Assembly: GCA_025766275.1 (NCBI GenBank) | Contig: JAFKAC010000039.1 | Coordinates: 434,001-498,000, forward strand | Source: Lactarius indigo | Lineage: Eukaryota; Basidiomycota; Agaricomycetes; Russulales; Russulaceae | Length of the DNA: 64,000 bases | Direction: 5' to 3' | Shown: piece by piece, positions 11,788 through 25,154 of the stretch | How the letters are laid out: the number at the start of each line of letters is the position of its first letter | Position numbering within the stretch: the first letter of the stretch is position 1 | Program-made: the position numbers and the translations under genes | The notes under the pieces: generated by a model | Told to the model about the DNA's origin: nothing | Seen by the model: the letters and a program-made list of their open reading frames with translations, nothing else | Database searches by the model: none

Positions 11788-13500
11788 TTACGGGAAGCAC
11801 GCTGGCTAGTGATGCGATATACTGCGTGTGCATAGAATCGAAGGCGAAACGCAACGTGGACGGATGAACATTTGGCCGAGGAAGTGTTAAATATCACGTG
11901 CCTTTCGAATGGTCCCCGCCCATCATTTTGGATCCGAACTGCAGCCTGAGGGAGGTCTGCGCCGCGGAGCGGATACCTATAACAAGGCGCGACATCCCTG
12001 GCGTAAACTTATCATCGATGTCATACCGCGAAATTTTCATCAAATCTTCATAGAATGGCTCTTCCGACAAAGAAAAGCCCAGCTGCCGTCATTTGGAAGC
12101 TTCACGACGCCGCCCCGATCATGATCATTATCGTTGGTCACGTTGGCTTCCTCCAAGTACGGTGGGACATACGCCGATTGCTCGTTTCCCCACCAGTGAG
12201 CGCCCCCATCAGCCACAAGGTTCATCATCTTCTGCTATCCCCACGCACCAGCCCCACGCACACGGACATTGTTTCGTTGATGCCTTGCATACACACACTT
12301 GTAACATCAGCTCGAGCTTCTTTATCTGAACTCAAAGTTTATTGGCACCGAGAGGAGCATACCACGTCCTCGAGGCCTGGAGGTGTGCGGATGTCACGTC
12401 TTTTGACAGAATCTAGATTGGCCTTCATTTCCAGAAGAGGTTCATTTGCCTTCTCGAGCGGTGCTTCCTCCAGCTGCCACTGCACTTCGTCACCGGGTCA
12501 CTCGACGCAGCACCGTTCATACTGTCTGTCTGTCAACGAGCAGCAGCCAGACCATTTTCTTCTTTCTTCTACCTCTCCTCTTCTTCCCTCGGCCTGTGGA
12601 CTGGTCATGTCCTGTCGTGATTCGTAATTAATGCCGCCCTCATGGCAGTTGCGGCGAAACAGCGCCGTGCGTCACATCGCGTCGCAGCCAAGTAGTTCCG
12701 AGTCGAAGAAGGGCCTCCTCGCTCGAGTCGAGAGATAAGGACGTCCTCTCGTAAACGGGGGCTAGCCTATGGCCCATCCCCACTTTTCAAACACCCATGC
12801 TGCCTACACGAGGAGTCCCTACCTTTGACCCACACTTTGTTGGACGAGGCTGTGATGTCTCTTTGAAGCACGTCACGATCGCGTCATATCCGCCGCCGCA
12901 AAATGAAGTGTCCCACCACCACCATCAGTTACAGGATTGTCTTTCCAATCCTCCCCTTTAGTCAGGGCGGCACTCTATTGTGCACACAGCCCCGGACTAT
13001 CTGTTCGCGACAACGTAATGACGTCTTTCCAAGGCATATCACTCTAGCCTCACTGACACCTCGTGCCTGCCCCACCTACTACTCGTCAAAGGAACTCTGG
13101 ACGAAGGTATGGATACGTTCCTGTGTTTTGTGATGGTGGGGACGATAAGCCCAGCGCTACGGCCAGCCAAAAGCTAGACCCATCACAAACCAGAAACCGA
13201 TAAGGTGGCAGGTAGCTTGGACGCTTGGACGAGCGCTCCGATTAGCACCTCGATGTTCTAGGTGGATAGGTAGTTCGATATGAAGCTGCGGAATTCGTGA
13301 GCGCGTGTTATCACCCAAGCAGGGACCTTCTTTCACGAAAGGTGGCCCCACAGATACCAGCCGGAGTGAAGTGGGCCCTCTACCGAGCTCCACCAACTGG
13401 CCATCCTCCTTGCAAAGGATATAGAAGCACAACGGCTCTTCAATTGCACGTACCACCGCCACCGCTGTCATAGCTTCTATCATACTTTTCGGATTACTGG
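11788..13500 (+). repeat. Diverged direct repeat, copy 2
   Basis: This is the partner of 3647-5600, in the same orientation and about 8 kb away. Matching blocks in order are GGGAAGCACGCTGGCTA at 11791, GCGACATCCCTGGCG near 11988, ATTCGTAATTAATG near 12620, GTCGAGAGATAAGGACG near 12727, GTCAAAGGAACTCTGGACG near 13085 and ACCGATAAGGTGGCAGGT near 13197. It is somewhat shorter than copy 1 because of deletions. A minus-strand frame of about 108 codons at 13157-13483 is not kept open in the other copy, so I do not call it a gene. Confidence 0.75.
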
Positions 13501-15356
13501 GTATACAGAGAAAATGGCATCATTCCGCGTAATATATCCCTTACTGACCTGCCCTGTGCTCTCGACTGTAATGAAACTCCTTGGATCGTGCACCGATTGC
13601 CGGGAAATGTCAAATTTCATTTCTTGTCGAATACGGCATGGGTCCGCAAGCTCAGACCCGGTTTCAGCGACGACCGTCGGAGACCAAGTCTTTCCACGGC
13701 GACACCCACGCACATGATCGTGGGAGTACTTGTACCTGGCTCATTGCCTGCACCGTGACTCTTCGGGTCAACACGAGGCGGAAACGAGGCTAAGAGTCCC
13801 ACCCTTTGAACAGAGCACAGTTTTTGAGCAACCAGCATGTTCTGTTGACCTATTTCCCCCCTCTCGTCTGCCGAATCCGTGAGGCCCATCCCGCGCGACC
13901 GATGTGGGCCTATCGCCCAACATCATCTCTTACTCACCCCTGGGCTGGTCGTACCTTAATTTAATGCTCCCCCTCGATGGATATCATCCTCGGCGCCGAA
14001 CAACAGAATCCCTCTGGTCCTATGCACTATTCCCATGAAAAGAAAGTAATTCTAGTGGTTCACTGCGGAGCGGAATGTCGAAGGAACAGCCAAGTGTCAA
14101 CCTGTGAGCCCTCGAGTCCCGACTAGTCAGTCATTTATCCATGTTCGTTGCTGGAGTGATTCGTCACCCGTGTTCGTGATGCGGTATGAATCATCACCTC
14201 ATATTTCTCTCATCCCGTGCTTACGAATCGCGATACAGGAATGCCTTATCGTTAGCGAGACCAAGCTGTGTCCTACGCAGCTGCTGAGGACACCAATGCA
14301 GGAGAGATAAGCCACGAAGAACTCTCACCAGAACTGTCTTCTTGCAATGGTCCTTTGCCGAGTTGGACGTTTTGATCCTTTCGGTGTGGACCTTATGACC
14401 GGACTTGCCTTATTCGTGTGCGCTCGTGCGTCTTTTGATGCCAAAATCACTGGCAGTGGCAATTATACCCGATCCGCCGAGGCTACTTCAGGGCTGCGGC
14501 GCACTATTGCCTTAGAATGGATGCCCGAGACAATCTTCTATGCATACCACGGATGAGGATGGAGGCGGCGAATTGAGTGGGGTTGCGGGTACAACCTGTA
14601 CCGGGATCTATCGATCGCTTAGCACTTCAGTTCGTGGTAGGGCGAGGAGATTCAAGTGAAGTCGTAGTGGACAGCACGAAGGGTGTGAAGAAAAAAAAAC
14701 TGCGTCAGGGTCCTCGTTTTTCGATTCTGTGTGCCTGGGTGGGAGCTATTCCCTTGCCTTAACGAGTGCGCTGACGGAGGCGGCTTCCCGTCCATCGTGA
14801 TCCCGTCAGGCGGGGTTCTCGACGACTCCGCCAGCTGCGCCGTGACGGTCACGGAATTGTTATCGCGAGCTCAAAGGTGAGCCTTTCAAAATAAATACGT
14901 TCTGAAAACTAATTGCAGTGACTTCTGTCAGTCGGTTACTGCAGAAAACACAAAAGCGTCGTCATGGTTCGGCTCAGGATCGGCTGTGGGTGACCGATTT
15001 GGGATACGACGGCGGGCCAGGAATGTTCACACGCCACTGTGGGTTGTTGTGCTCAGACGACAAGCCCGGGCCTGGCGCCTGAGACCACTCGGACTCCTTC
15101 CTCTGCCCTTCATACCCATCGTTAGCAGTCTGCCCGCCCAACGCTGCTTCCCTTCTTTGTATTGTTCTCTTCCATAGCCCCAGCGCACCATCCTTTTTAT
15201 TGTACCTTAGCCGACCCACTCTCTTATAAGAGTTGTCCTTGTTCTCAGCTTCAAGACCCTCTTTTCGCAACCCTCTTCCTTGTTGGTCCCTAGGCGGCCA
15301 ATTCTCAACGCGACACCCTTTTCGTTTCTCCCCAATTTCCCCAAGGATCACGCGCA
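13501..15356. other. Stretch without a supportable gene; 3' part is the upstream region of the next gene
   Basis: I see no gene here. The last 200-300 bases are rich in C and T (many CTT/TCC runs), as is common upstream of highly spliced fungal genes, and lead directly into the ATG at 15357. Confidence 0.4.
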
Positions 15357-16997
15357 ATGTCCCACGCTGCCGCCCATGAAGACGCGTATCATCACCATCA
15401 CAATCTTCATCACCCTAACCATCGACACGCTGTTCCTCCTCGTCCAATTCTAAACCGCCGTACGACAACCTCACATCCAGGGAGACAACAACCACAGGGT
15501 CACCCCCAACGTGCGCCTCATTAACCCTGCGTCATCATTGTCCTGTTGCTTATATCATCACCCACTCGTCTCTCAGCCCGTGTCCGATTATCCATGCGGA
15601 GGAACTCCGACGCCTCACGGCGCAATGAAGATCGGTATGCCAGCGCGATTGCTGCAGTTTCTCAAGCAAGAGACTGGATACGACGATACGAAGAGGAAGA
15701 TGAGGAAGACGCTCGGCCACCCGCGCGCCGGCCGCGCTTCCGGACCTTCGGGATCGGCACAGCAACCAGCGAGGAAAACACGATCAATCTTGATCCTGAC
15801 TTTGAGCCCACTCATTCGCCGCAGCCACGTCACGTTCCAGGGACCCCTTACCCACAGCACTTGCACCTGTACAGTAATTCCCAAGTTGAACCACAACGAC
15901 CACCTGCACCACCAAGCAGCTTTCAAGCCCATCAAACCCCATCGGTTATTCCTGCGACGACGCTTCCGCCACCTGTATCGATCCCGTATCAAAACATGTC
16001 CGCTTATGTAGACCCTCCGAACGCTAGTCAATTCTATCAGCAGCCACAGCGGAATTCTCCTTTCGTCGTTCCTTCACCACTTGTGCCAGTTCCGGGTCTC
16101 GTCGCGACGCCCATGGCCACGTCACTGACGTTGCCTCCTTCCTGGGCGCCCAACACGCCACAGATGTCAGTCCCTTACGTACCTTCTCCTCACGTACCTT
16201 CTCCGGCCGCTTCCTGGCACCATCTCCAACCACCCACAGCGGGGGCGATGGCATGGCAGCCGTACCCGTATCCCTATCCTGGAACTTTGCCAGCCGCGGC
16301 ATTCTGGTCTACGCCGGCACTTGTTGCGCCGAGCATTCCGCAGACCCCAATGACCCTTGGTCAACCGCTAGCGATGTCCGGCGGTGTCCCACTCCAGAGC
16401 GCGCAGCCATCATGGGCTCCCGTCGAGTCGTGGCCACCGAGAGAGCAAACCCTTCCTGTACACCTCTCGCCATGGCTATCGCCGAACCCCGTTAACCCCG
16501 ACCGACCACATGTCGTGTGGGACGTCTCCGAGGCGCCATCGAAGGCACAGCGAATCTCCGGGAAGGACATCTTCGTCAGCATGAATGAGGCTTTTGCGCC
16601 GGATGCAACCGCGGTTTTCCCTGAGACGGACGAGATCGTTGTCGTATGTGATGCGGGCCTCGCGCAGGACATGTGGCCTCCCATCAGGATCAGGAAGGAG
16701 AAGGTTACGTCCGGAGATGTCTTCTGGGCGATCTACGAGTACTTCCAAAAGACGATCTCCCGTGACGAAGTCGAGCACATCAAGTCGCGCTCGGAAGACG
16801 GTTACCGCAGGCTACTCGAGGCTTGCTATCGCCGGTGCTCACGCACGCCTGGGCTGGCGGACATTACCCGGAGACAGGGTGTCAAGCGTGTGGACTGTCT
16901 CGAGGGCCGCACTGCCTGGTGGGGGATGTGGCCCGTGTTTACTCCGGATGGGACCTGGAGCTTACACCTTAGCCTTATGGAGTCTAATCGCGCGTGA
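15357..16997 (+). CDS. DUF6699 domain protein with His-rich and Pro-rich N-terminus
   Basis: Exon 1 is 15357-15510, the intron is 15511-15576 (66 bp, CATTAAC branch-like site) and exon 2 is 15577-16997. The join keeps frame and gives 524 residues. I chose the ATG at 15357 because it opens a His-rich stretch (HHHH and HHPNHRH) that splices cleanly onto the long frame. Residues about 50-90 are charged (Arg, then Glu/Asp runs). Residues about 100-340 are Pro/Ser/Gln-rich and probably disordered. The C-terminal 150 residues form the DUF6699 domain: PHVVWDVSE, then VCDAGLAQDMWPPIRIRKE, then VTSGDVFWAIYEYF, ending in a Trp-rich block with RTAWWGMWPVF. DUF6699 has no assigned biochemical function and is typical of Basidiomycota. 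No signal peptide or membrane segment is seen. A second DUF6699 gene lies 3.5 kb downstream on the same strand, suggesting an old tandem duplication, although their N-terminal regions share little. Confidence 0.85.
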
Positions 16998-19900
16998 TGG
17001 CCATGATAGATTTTTTCTCTTATGCTTCAAGTTACCCCCATATTTGCATGTGGATCATCAAAAACACAAAATCAAAACCACTGTACTCGTACACTGTTGA
17101 TCTTCATCAGATCATCCATCGATAGATATGTGCCCCACTTTTCATGCTTTGGTTTACCTTTCGGTGTTCAATGGTTATTGGATTATGTATTCGTTGCAAT
17201 TACAATAGTTTACAAATGTATTTTATGTATGTTGGCCATAATCTTGAAGTGGCACAATAAGGACATCTGTCTCCCAGTAATCGATATCAGGTGTGATCGT
17301 CACCCCTGTGAAACCGCAGCAACGAACAACGTAAGAAACGGTCGGTCCTTGCAACCCAGCGTCCTCCTATCGAAACGGAATTATCCCACGGGAAGGGCGT
17401 TGGTCTATGGTTACCGTACCAGGACGGTGTAAAACCTGAACTTGATATATTTAATTTTTTTTGATTACCGCTGGTGCCCGTGCAGTGGCGTTCTGAGTCG
17501 GGGGCAAGGGGTTCTTTTGTCTTGCTTTCCCCCTTCACCACTACCACTCCCCCCCATCTGCATACCCCTCTCCGCCACTCAGACCTGCGTGGACGTCAAA
17601 AGCGTGCGTATATATTACCATCGGGCCTTCAGGGAAGCGATATGGACCTCGTTGGAGGTGCCATATTACCACAATCCTCCGTGGACAGCCTGCCCGCGGG
17701 CACGAACACGAGCAGGCTGCACTGATTAACTACAGGGGCTTCGGATTTGCTCCTCGGCTGCGGCTGCGTAGATCGCGCTCATATTACCCCAAGATCTTCT
17801 CAGCTACTCCACACTGAGAAGAGAAAGGGGTGCAATTTAGTTGTCTATTTGGACTCGTGACTCGGGGCTTCCTGTTACGCGACTTGCGAGGCATGTTTGC
17901 GCCTTGCATTGGCGTGCCATTCACTTCTAGGCCGTTGGCACGGCCTGTGGAGAAAGACGCGTATCAAAATAACACACCTGTCCTACTCGGCGGCCTTCGC
18001 GGTCCTTTTTGTCCCTTTGGGTGCCCTCTAGAGCTCGGCAATGTCGACGTCCGAAGCATTGATGGGGGCCGGTTCAGGGTGGCCCTACTACTCATCGCTT
18101 CCTTGCTTTGATTTTGGATTGTCACGAGCCTGAGACAATCCGCCGGTTGTCTAGTCTCGTGACAAGACAAGGCAGAGCACGACAAGGACGTCGTCCAATC
18201 CAACTAGTTCGATCTGTGTGCAAGTAGCGAAGCGTACCCATTGAATACATTACCTCTTAAACCACGCACTTAGGTTCGTTCCGCTCGGCTACCAGGGTCC
18301 CCTCCTTTCTGGACGCCTCCTTTGTGCCCTGTTGCACGCGAGTCAGGCTTGTGGTTTTACGCACTTGATCTCAGCCCAGATTTGCGCCTCTGCTGTTTAG
18401 CCTCTAAGTTAGCCTCGTTGACCCCAGCCTTCTTTCCTCGCCTTTAGAGGCTTAACCTCCGCTCGCTAGATCTTGGATCTCGTTTATATCTAATACAGGC
18501 TGGGCTTCTTCGGAAGACACAGCTTGTGGAAGAAGGCGAGAAATTACGACTTGGCGTGCATTCCTCTCCCCCTATTCATTTTCAGCGATCATAATAGTTC
18601 ATTCGCTTCGCATCTGTATTGGAAGCGTGATGGGTTGTATGTCTTTTTTTTTTCTTCGCTTCCGTCCTGCGATACACTCGACGGTTCTTGACAGACGCAT
18701 CCTTTACAGGCTTCTGATGTGTCTGATGTGTTTGGTGATGATGTCTGGGCCGGCCTAGTTCCCGACAAGTCATTGTCGTTGCTTCTCCGGGGCCTCGTGG
18801 ACGCCTTCTTGTCGACGATGGTCATCACACGTTCTCTGATGCAATCCTCGTCCTTCCTGGTAGTTTCACTTCTTCGCTCGGTGTAACGCCACCTCGGAGT
18901 CGTCTTGTCGTCTTTGGGAGCGCGAATTTGGTGCCCTGACCCACAGATCGCTCCGCCTTTTATCTTGACGCCGGATTCGCTCCGGTTCCCCGATGTTCTC
19001 GCTGTTGTGCCAGCACCTCTCCTCGATGTTGTCCCCACCTTCACAGCTTCCGTGGGAAGGTTCGACCCAATATCGTATAGTTATCTTCGGTAATGGTTAT
19101 GTTCTGTCGATGATCCGCACACATTACTTTTCTTATTTTTCCTTGGTGGACGGGTGTTCATACTGCTGGTATAGTTTTGTTGTGTTTAGTACTGTGGTCA
19201 CATTGTACGACTGAAGAACTGTTCTGTCCGAGCACTTCGCAGCTTTTGACGATGGGGCCAATCCTGAGCCCGCAAAGGGTTTGCCATACGCGATTTCGTC
19301 CTCGTGCATTTCATATCTTGTTTGTGCGCAGTCGAGGTTCTCGAGTCGGTCCACCCCTTGTACACAAGGCTCGCGTTCCAGGGATCATTGGGTTTTTGAC
19401 GGCAACGAGGCTACGTACCCGTCCATCGCGCATCAGAAGCTATATTTACCTCTCACGGCGCTTCACGCCCCTATTCTTACTATTGATGACAGGGAAGCTG
19501 CTTCTTCCCGTCTACGTCATTTTGGCAGCAACAGTTCCTGCTAGCGATGAGTGGCGTCGATGTACACACCGCCGAGCCAAGCAAGTGTTTACAGACAGAA
19601 CACTTGCAGTAGAATGGGGGCCGTTTACGGCTTGCCACAGAGTGTTAGACGTTTTCCATATGTTTTCTCTGCGTCTATTGACTATCAAGCGTCGTAATTT
19701 TACTCATCCTAGGCGGGGACTTGACTAGAAATGGTCTGAAGGCGGCCTGGAAGGCGGAGAGCGGGCACGGATTAGCTAATAGGACGATAGCCGGTAAGAC
19801 GCGAGCCACGCGCTGAACACGTTACAGACACGCGTTCCTGTTCCAAGTGTTCGAAGGAAAGCCCTCATATTGAACCACTTCTTTCTGGTCAAACACGCTT

Positions 19901-20490
19901 AAATATCTTACCTCAACGTTACCGCATACCCCTGTCTTCTTCCGTCGCCTTTTCATTCAATTTCCTTGTGAGGAGCGACGATATTTCCCAAACGCGGGCT
20001 TCCCGGAGCCATCACTAAGCGGTCCAGATTCCGGTCCTCACTCGCCTCACGCCTCGTTGCTGCACAATTTTAGAGTGCCATTTGCCATTTGGCCAACAAC
20101 TTACCGCTTCCAAGCTGCCTTAATCGCTTCGAGGCACGTCCGGCTATCCGGCCGTTGGCCATCTTCAGAACCCTTCATTTTTTTTCTTCCCTTTACGACA
20201 TCGACCTCAGCCTGGAGTCCAGAACCTGACTACGCCCTTCCTCATCAGGTCGTGCTGTGATAATAATGGCTGTGGTCTCGTTTGGGTTTATAAGACCAGA
20301 TGGATCACCTTCTACGACGTCACGGCGGCCCAAACACCCACTATCCCTCTCTAGTTTCTCCTGTCTCTTGCTCACGCCCGTAGTACGCTCTTCCGTACTT
20401 TGACGACAACTTCACGAACTTCAGTCGAAAGGACCTCTCCGTCTCCTCGCATTCTCCATCTCTGTTCTCAGCATCTTCTCTTTTGTTGTA
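16998..20490. other. Stretch without a supportable gene between the two DUF6699 genes
   Basis: Short frames only. A minus-strand frame of 151 codons at 18589-19044 is basic and low in hydrophobic residues and overlaps equally open plus-strand frames; I do not think it is a gene. The region before 20491 is pyrimidine-rich, as expected upstream of the next gene. Confidence 0.45.
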
Positions 20491-21776
20491 ATGGCTGCAT
20501 ACCTTCGAAGCCTCTTTGGTGGTCAGAACTCTACTCCCGGGCACGGAAAGGCAAAGTCACACCGGCGGACAGAGTCAAATCCAACCCCAGCACCTCACTA
20601 TGTCTACGCAGCCCCTCAAGGGAACATACCCGCGGGGACATCACTAAGTAAGGCCCAGCGTTCCAACAGCTACAACACGACCCCAGCGATAGTGCCATCA
20701 CCTCTTCGTTATCCGACCTATGATTCTCGTACTTCACACGATGGCGGCCGCCCAGTTATCAACCGGTCCGCGAGTTATAAGCCACCTCCTGACGCGCATG
20801 GTCCGTACCCTTGACCCACACTTATCATATCATCCGAAACTTATTTATGACCCGAAAGCAGGGCGCTTCCCTCAATTCCCGCAAGGTGGCTACGTAACGC
20901 CCGGGAGCTCACGATCAAACTCTAGCTCTTCGCTGTATCCCGGCCCAGTCTATGGAACACCTATCGTCCCATCTCCATTGGTTCCCAGTTTGCCACGCTC
21001 CAAGACACCTGATAGCCGTCCCAGCACGGGGCAGAGCAATGCCCATCATCCCTGGCAGGCTGGTGTCAGTACTAGCGCAAGCGGATCTTCTACCTGTACG
21101 TTTCCCCATCTTCAGCCCTCGCTTGCCAGTTCCTCACTCGCCTCTCCGTGTTCTCGCATCTGCAGACGGTCCCGAGCCATCGCCCACGAAATCACAAGCC
21201 CGTGCACCCCGCTTCCACATGCACCCACTGTTATCGTACACACGTCTGCACCATGCCCCCATCTCTTACGATATATCCTTCACCCCGTCCGCGCGTACAG
21301 TCGTGGATCGGACGATACACGCACCCGTGCCGGCAGTCACGCTCGCGCAACCCGCAACGGAGCCACCCATTCCAGCGAGCTCGCGGCTCGTCCTCCGTTC
21401 GCCCAAGCTGCCCTGGACCGTCGCCGTCGGGCCCATTGGCTCTCCGCCGAGCTTCTTCATAGGCAAAAGTGGCCGCCAGCGAAAGGCGACGACCTCGGCG
21501 GCGCTGACGAACCTCGATGTCCTCTACGCGGTACATACGACACTCATGACCCGCGTCACCCCCGAAGAGTGGGCTGCGCTCGGCGAGGGCTCCCGTGCCC
21601 AGCGGCGTGTCGCCGAGGCGTACAAGCAGCGCTGCACGCGCATGGGCGGCGGATGGGAAGGCGGGATCCGCCGAGTTGACTGGCTCGGCTCTAAAACGCA
21701 TCTGGTCGGGGTCGAGATCGACAAGAGCAATGAAGCGGGCGAGAACGTCGGCAGGCTCGTATTTGGCCGGGCTTGA
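20491..21776 (+). CDS. DUF6699 domain protein
   Basis: Three exons, 20491-20800, 20862-21095 and 21166-21776, give 384 residues. The introns are 61 and 70 bp and keep frame; the first donor (GTCCGT) is unusual. The start ATG follows a pyrimidine-rich leader. The first 200 residues are Ser/Pro/Tyr-rich and likely disordered (for example HYVYAAPQG, VPSPLRYPTYDS, GSSRSNSSSSLYPG). The rest is the DUF6699 domain. It opens with MHPLLSYTRLHHAPISYDIS, carries PASSRLVLRSPKLPWTVAV, which is the L-x-W-x-V core, then LTNLDVLYAVHTTLMTRVT, a basic helix with YKQRCTRMGG, and ends with GIRRVDWLGSKTHLVGVEI. The domain match is strong; its function is unknown. The family resemblance to the gene at 15357-16997 is restricted to the C-terminal domain. 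Confidence 0.85.
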
Positions 21777-24308
21777 CAGTCCGACCGCTCCTTCTCTTCA
21801 TCCTTGACCCGGCATCAAACCTTCGCCCTTCCTTATTCTTCACCTCTATGGGGATTCTGCTGCGCACCAATCTCCTCGAGCCCAACGACCTTCTCTTTGC
21901 TTATTTCGATTCTCCAAATTCTTTTTTTTTCATTCGTCATATCTTGGTTCTCGACCCAGGTTCGCATATTTTCATACTATTAAGGACAATCACTCTCCCG
22001 CATATTTTTTTTTTGGATTCTGCACTTCAACCCCTCATCTGTACTATTTGACAACACACATTTCGCCTCTCCCTTCTTTTCCATGCTGTTTTCACACCTC
22101 GGATCTGCTTGCTGTATCGTAGTCGTTGATGTTATGTCGTACTATGCACAATATATGCAAGATCGTGATAAACCGTCCGGCTCGCTTACTTCCCGGTGTT
22201 TCCAATTGTCAGAGACGAACCGATATGGGCTTGACAAATGCTGTCACTGCCCAGCTCGTGCTACAGCTGCTGATCGAGGGTCGCTCCACAAATCTGCAGA
22301 AATGTTACGAATAAACCGTCGCAGATATTTCAGATGTTAGCTTCGCCGGCGTTAGCGGGCAGCCTACTATCAAATACCAATTCATTTCATTTTCACCAAT
22401 GTGTGATGTTGAGCTGGGCTGCCTACAACGCTGTAAGTGCGAGTGTGGGCGCGGGCGCGAGATCTGTATGCCTACCCTCGAACGTGGCCCAAGGAGGGGA
22501 AAGGGTTTTTATGAAACAGATTATCTCATACCAAGCCACTATCGGAACTCGCGACGCAACATCATTGCAGTTCTCGTATATGCTTTGATTTGCCACTGGC
22601 ATGCTGCGGCGCTTTCTGCCGTTTATTTCCGCCCTCGATCTGCGGAGGGCAGGATATTCTTGGTGCCGACGTGCCCAGAACCTTTGTATTGTTTCGTAAT
22701 TGGCGTATTACTCGTTCCTCCAAATGCGTGACAGGTCCAACCAACCGTGTTAAGCATACGGGCGGTTGGAAGCTGTCGGGGTTCGTGTGGTGCCGTCGCG
22801 TCGCGATCTATCACGCAAAGAAGAGTGGGCACACCAAAAGCTGCAGTACAGAATATCTATACTTACTTCTTCCGTAACTCGGCAGCCTCGTCCTTTCGTT
22901 ACTCCGTACCTAGACCCAGCATCGGCCAACCGTACGTACTGTATACTTTTTTTGCCGAGGTGTCCTTCCTGTCACAGAGAAGTGGTCGATGACGCGCGTG
23001 CCAGTGGCCGCGTGTCGTGCCTCCATTGGCGACTGACGACTCGTCTCAGAGCGTGGCAGTGATAATGGACACCGACTTTCGCATGTGCGAAGCGTTCTGG
23101 TAGTCGGCTCGACAGTTATTAGGTTATGGGTATCCGCTAACACGCTTTCTGGGCAAGAGCCGCCGGTTGGATGAGGGCATTTCGTAATTGAAAAGAGGTC
23201 GTATACTCCAGCACAGCGAATGCTCACCTGGCTTTCATGCACACTGTGAATGACTCCTCCACTACCCTCCATCCCATCCCAGCACGCATTAATAGTTTGA
23301 GGAGGCAGGAACGAGGCTGAGCCCGAACCTCGTTCATAAAAGCTCGGTCATAACAGGTACCTGACCGTTTGTTGGTTCCTGTGTTTCGGCGCTCTGCACG
23401 TGATGGTCAACTCGAGAACGACGTCGTCACGGTGGTGGTAAAGTCTCCGAGTCAGCATCTCGACCAAGTCTCAACACTTTGGTGGCATCTACGATTAACG
23501 GAGTGTTCCAGAAGGGGACTATGTAGTTGGCGACCTGACTTGCGAAAAAAAACAACGCAGACTCGGACAAGAAGAAACAAAGATGCAGACTCGTTCAAGT
23601 TTGTAAGTCTTCTATTTATTTTTATGAGCCAATTATGAGCAGACCAAAAAAAAAGGGGGGGTGTAGTTTGCCTCCAAAGAACAGGTTTTTCGAAATTGGC
23701 TCTCACCAGAACTTGATGTCCTTGAGGCTTTCGACGTCATCACCCATCCTCGCGAATTGAGGCTTCTCTTTAGCCGATAGAAAAGAACACTTTCGACCCT
23801 TCAGGCCCAGAAATATTGGGGTCACGGCAATATTCTCTAAGTACTAAGTTACCGGCAGAGGTCCGCTTAGCAAGACGATTAAGGGTGTCTTGTTTGCCGT
23901 CAGCGGATTCGGAGGGTGCCATATCCACCTTTTTCACTATTTCACTTTCTGATGTCGTGCCCGGTAGAACGAATACCATAGGAGGATAGGTTTGGCGAGG
24001 ATGTGGCCGAGCGCAGTTCGCTCGTTAAACCCGACGGGAAAGAAGGATTCGCAACGTTCCCACGGCAAACCTCACGATGCTGATGCCAGGCCCTCCAGCG
24101 AGACGAAGCTGTTTCAAGTTAACGCACTGCAGGTTGTGTGAAGGCTGCTGCTGCTATATTAGCACCGAGAATTTCCCCAAACGCAGCCAAGACTTGGTAA
24201 TGAGCTTATAAAACGACGTCATGTGTGATGACTTTGGGATGATAACAATAGTTCGCGCGCTGGAATGCATAGACCGTCGGTGCTAGTATAACCTTGACTG
24301 ACGGTCAG

Positions 24309-24596
24309 CTATATTCCCTGCATCGTCTTCAGTACGCTCTTTAGGTTTTTGTTGGATTCTCTTACTCTTGCTGCCTCATCGCCACATTTATACCCTAGGT
24401 CTCGCCCCTTGAAACCCTGAAGCACGTCAAATGAAAAGTGACGATGATACAACTTCCGCAGACTGACGATATCAAGCTCAGGTGACACCGAGATTTGCTG
24501 TACCGCATCGAAAACATCGGCCGCATTGACGTACACAGACTTTACCGTTATTCCTACTGCTGCGAAACTTTGAAAACCTCTCATCCCTCTGTGCAT
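24309..24596 (-). CDS. Small ORF of unknown function, possibly a gene fragment
   Basis: A 95-codon frame opens with a true ATG and has protein-like composition: alternating hydrophobic and charged residues, for example VNAADVFDAVQQIS and VSLRKLYHRHFSFDVLQGF, then a Lys/Arg-rich tail. It reads like an alpha-helical fragment of a larger protein. I recognise no family and see no flanking exons that extend it. It could be chance. Confidence 0.2.
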   Translation of the reverse strand: MHRGMRGFQSFAAVGITVKSVYVNAADVFDAVQQISVSPELDIVSLRKLYHRHFSFDVLQGFKGRDLGYKCGDEAARVRESNKNLKSVLKTMQGI

Positions 24597-25154
24597 TAGA
24601 CACTTGCTGCACCTGCATCAATGGAAGGTACGATCACAGTAGCCGGTGACTAGAGGTACTGAACATCTGTACGGTTTATCACTAGTACGAGATGCGAGGC
24701 GAGCAGCGAACACAATTGGGTAGCTGCCACATAAATGGCACAACCGACGACATCTATCGTGCTTCCAACTTCCATTCTTTATCGAGCAAACATGATATAT
24801 AATGAATACAAGAAATCAGGACACGACATAAAATTTGCGTCTCACTAAGCCGAAACATGACTGGTCAGTCGACGCACGACGCCATTACTCACCAGCTCAC
24901 CAAAAAGCAGCACAGAGAGCCTTTTGTTCTCGCCCATAGGATACCCTTTGCATCCGTACTCGCCGAGCTTCTGTTACCAAAACCAGTGACAACGGCCCAC
25001 CTGTCATTGGCTGTTTCCATTAGAGGCAAACTCCTCATCACACCAGTGCCAACCCGGGCGATCTGTCGTTCTGCCGGTTCTACCTTGGCCCAGGCGCTAC
25101 TGCATACATCAGCTGTGTAGAATTAGACTTCGCCCCTCTTCGAACGATTGAGCC

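Noticed and set aside
13157..13483. 108-codon minus-strand frame in direct repeat copy 2
   Set aside because: The aligned stretch in copy 1 is not open in the same frame, so there is no sign of protein-level conservation.
18589..19044. 151-codon minus-strand frame
   Set aside because: Arg/Ser/Thr-rich with few hydrophobics, overlapped by open frames on the other strand; no family recognised.
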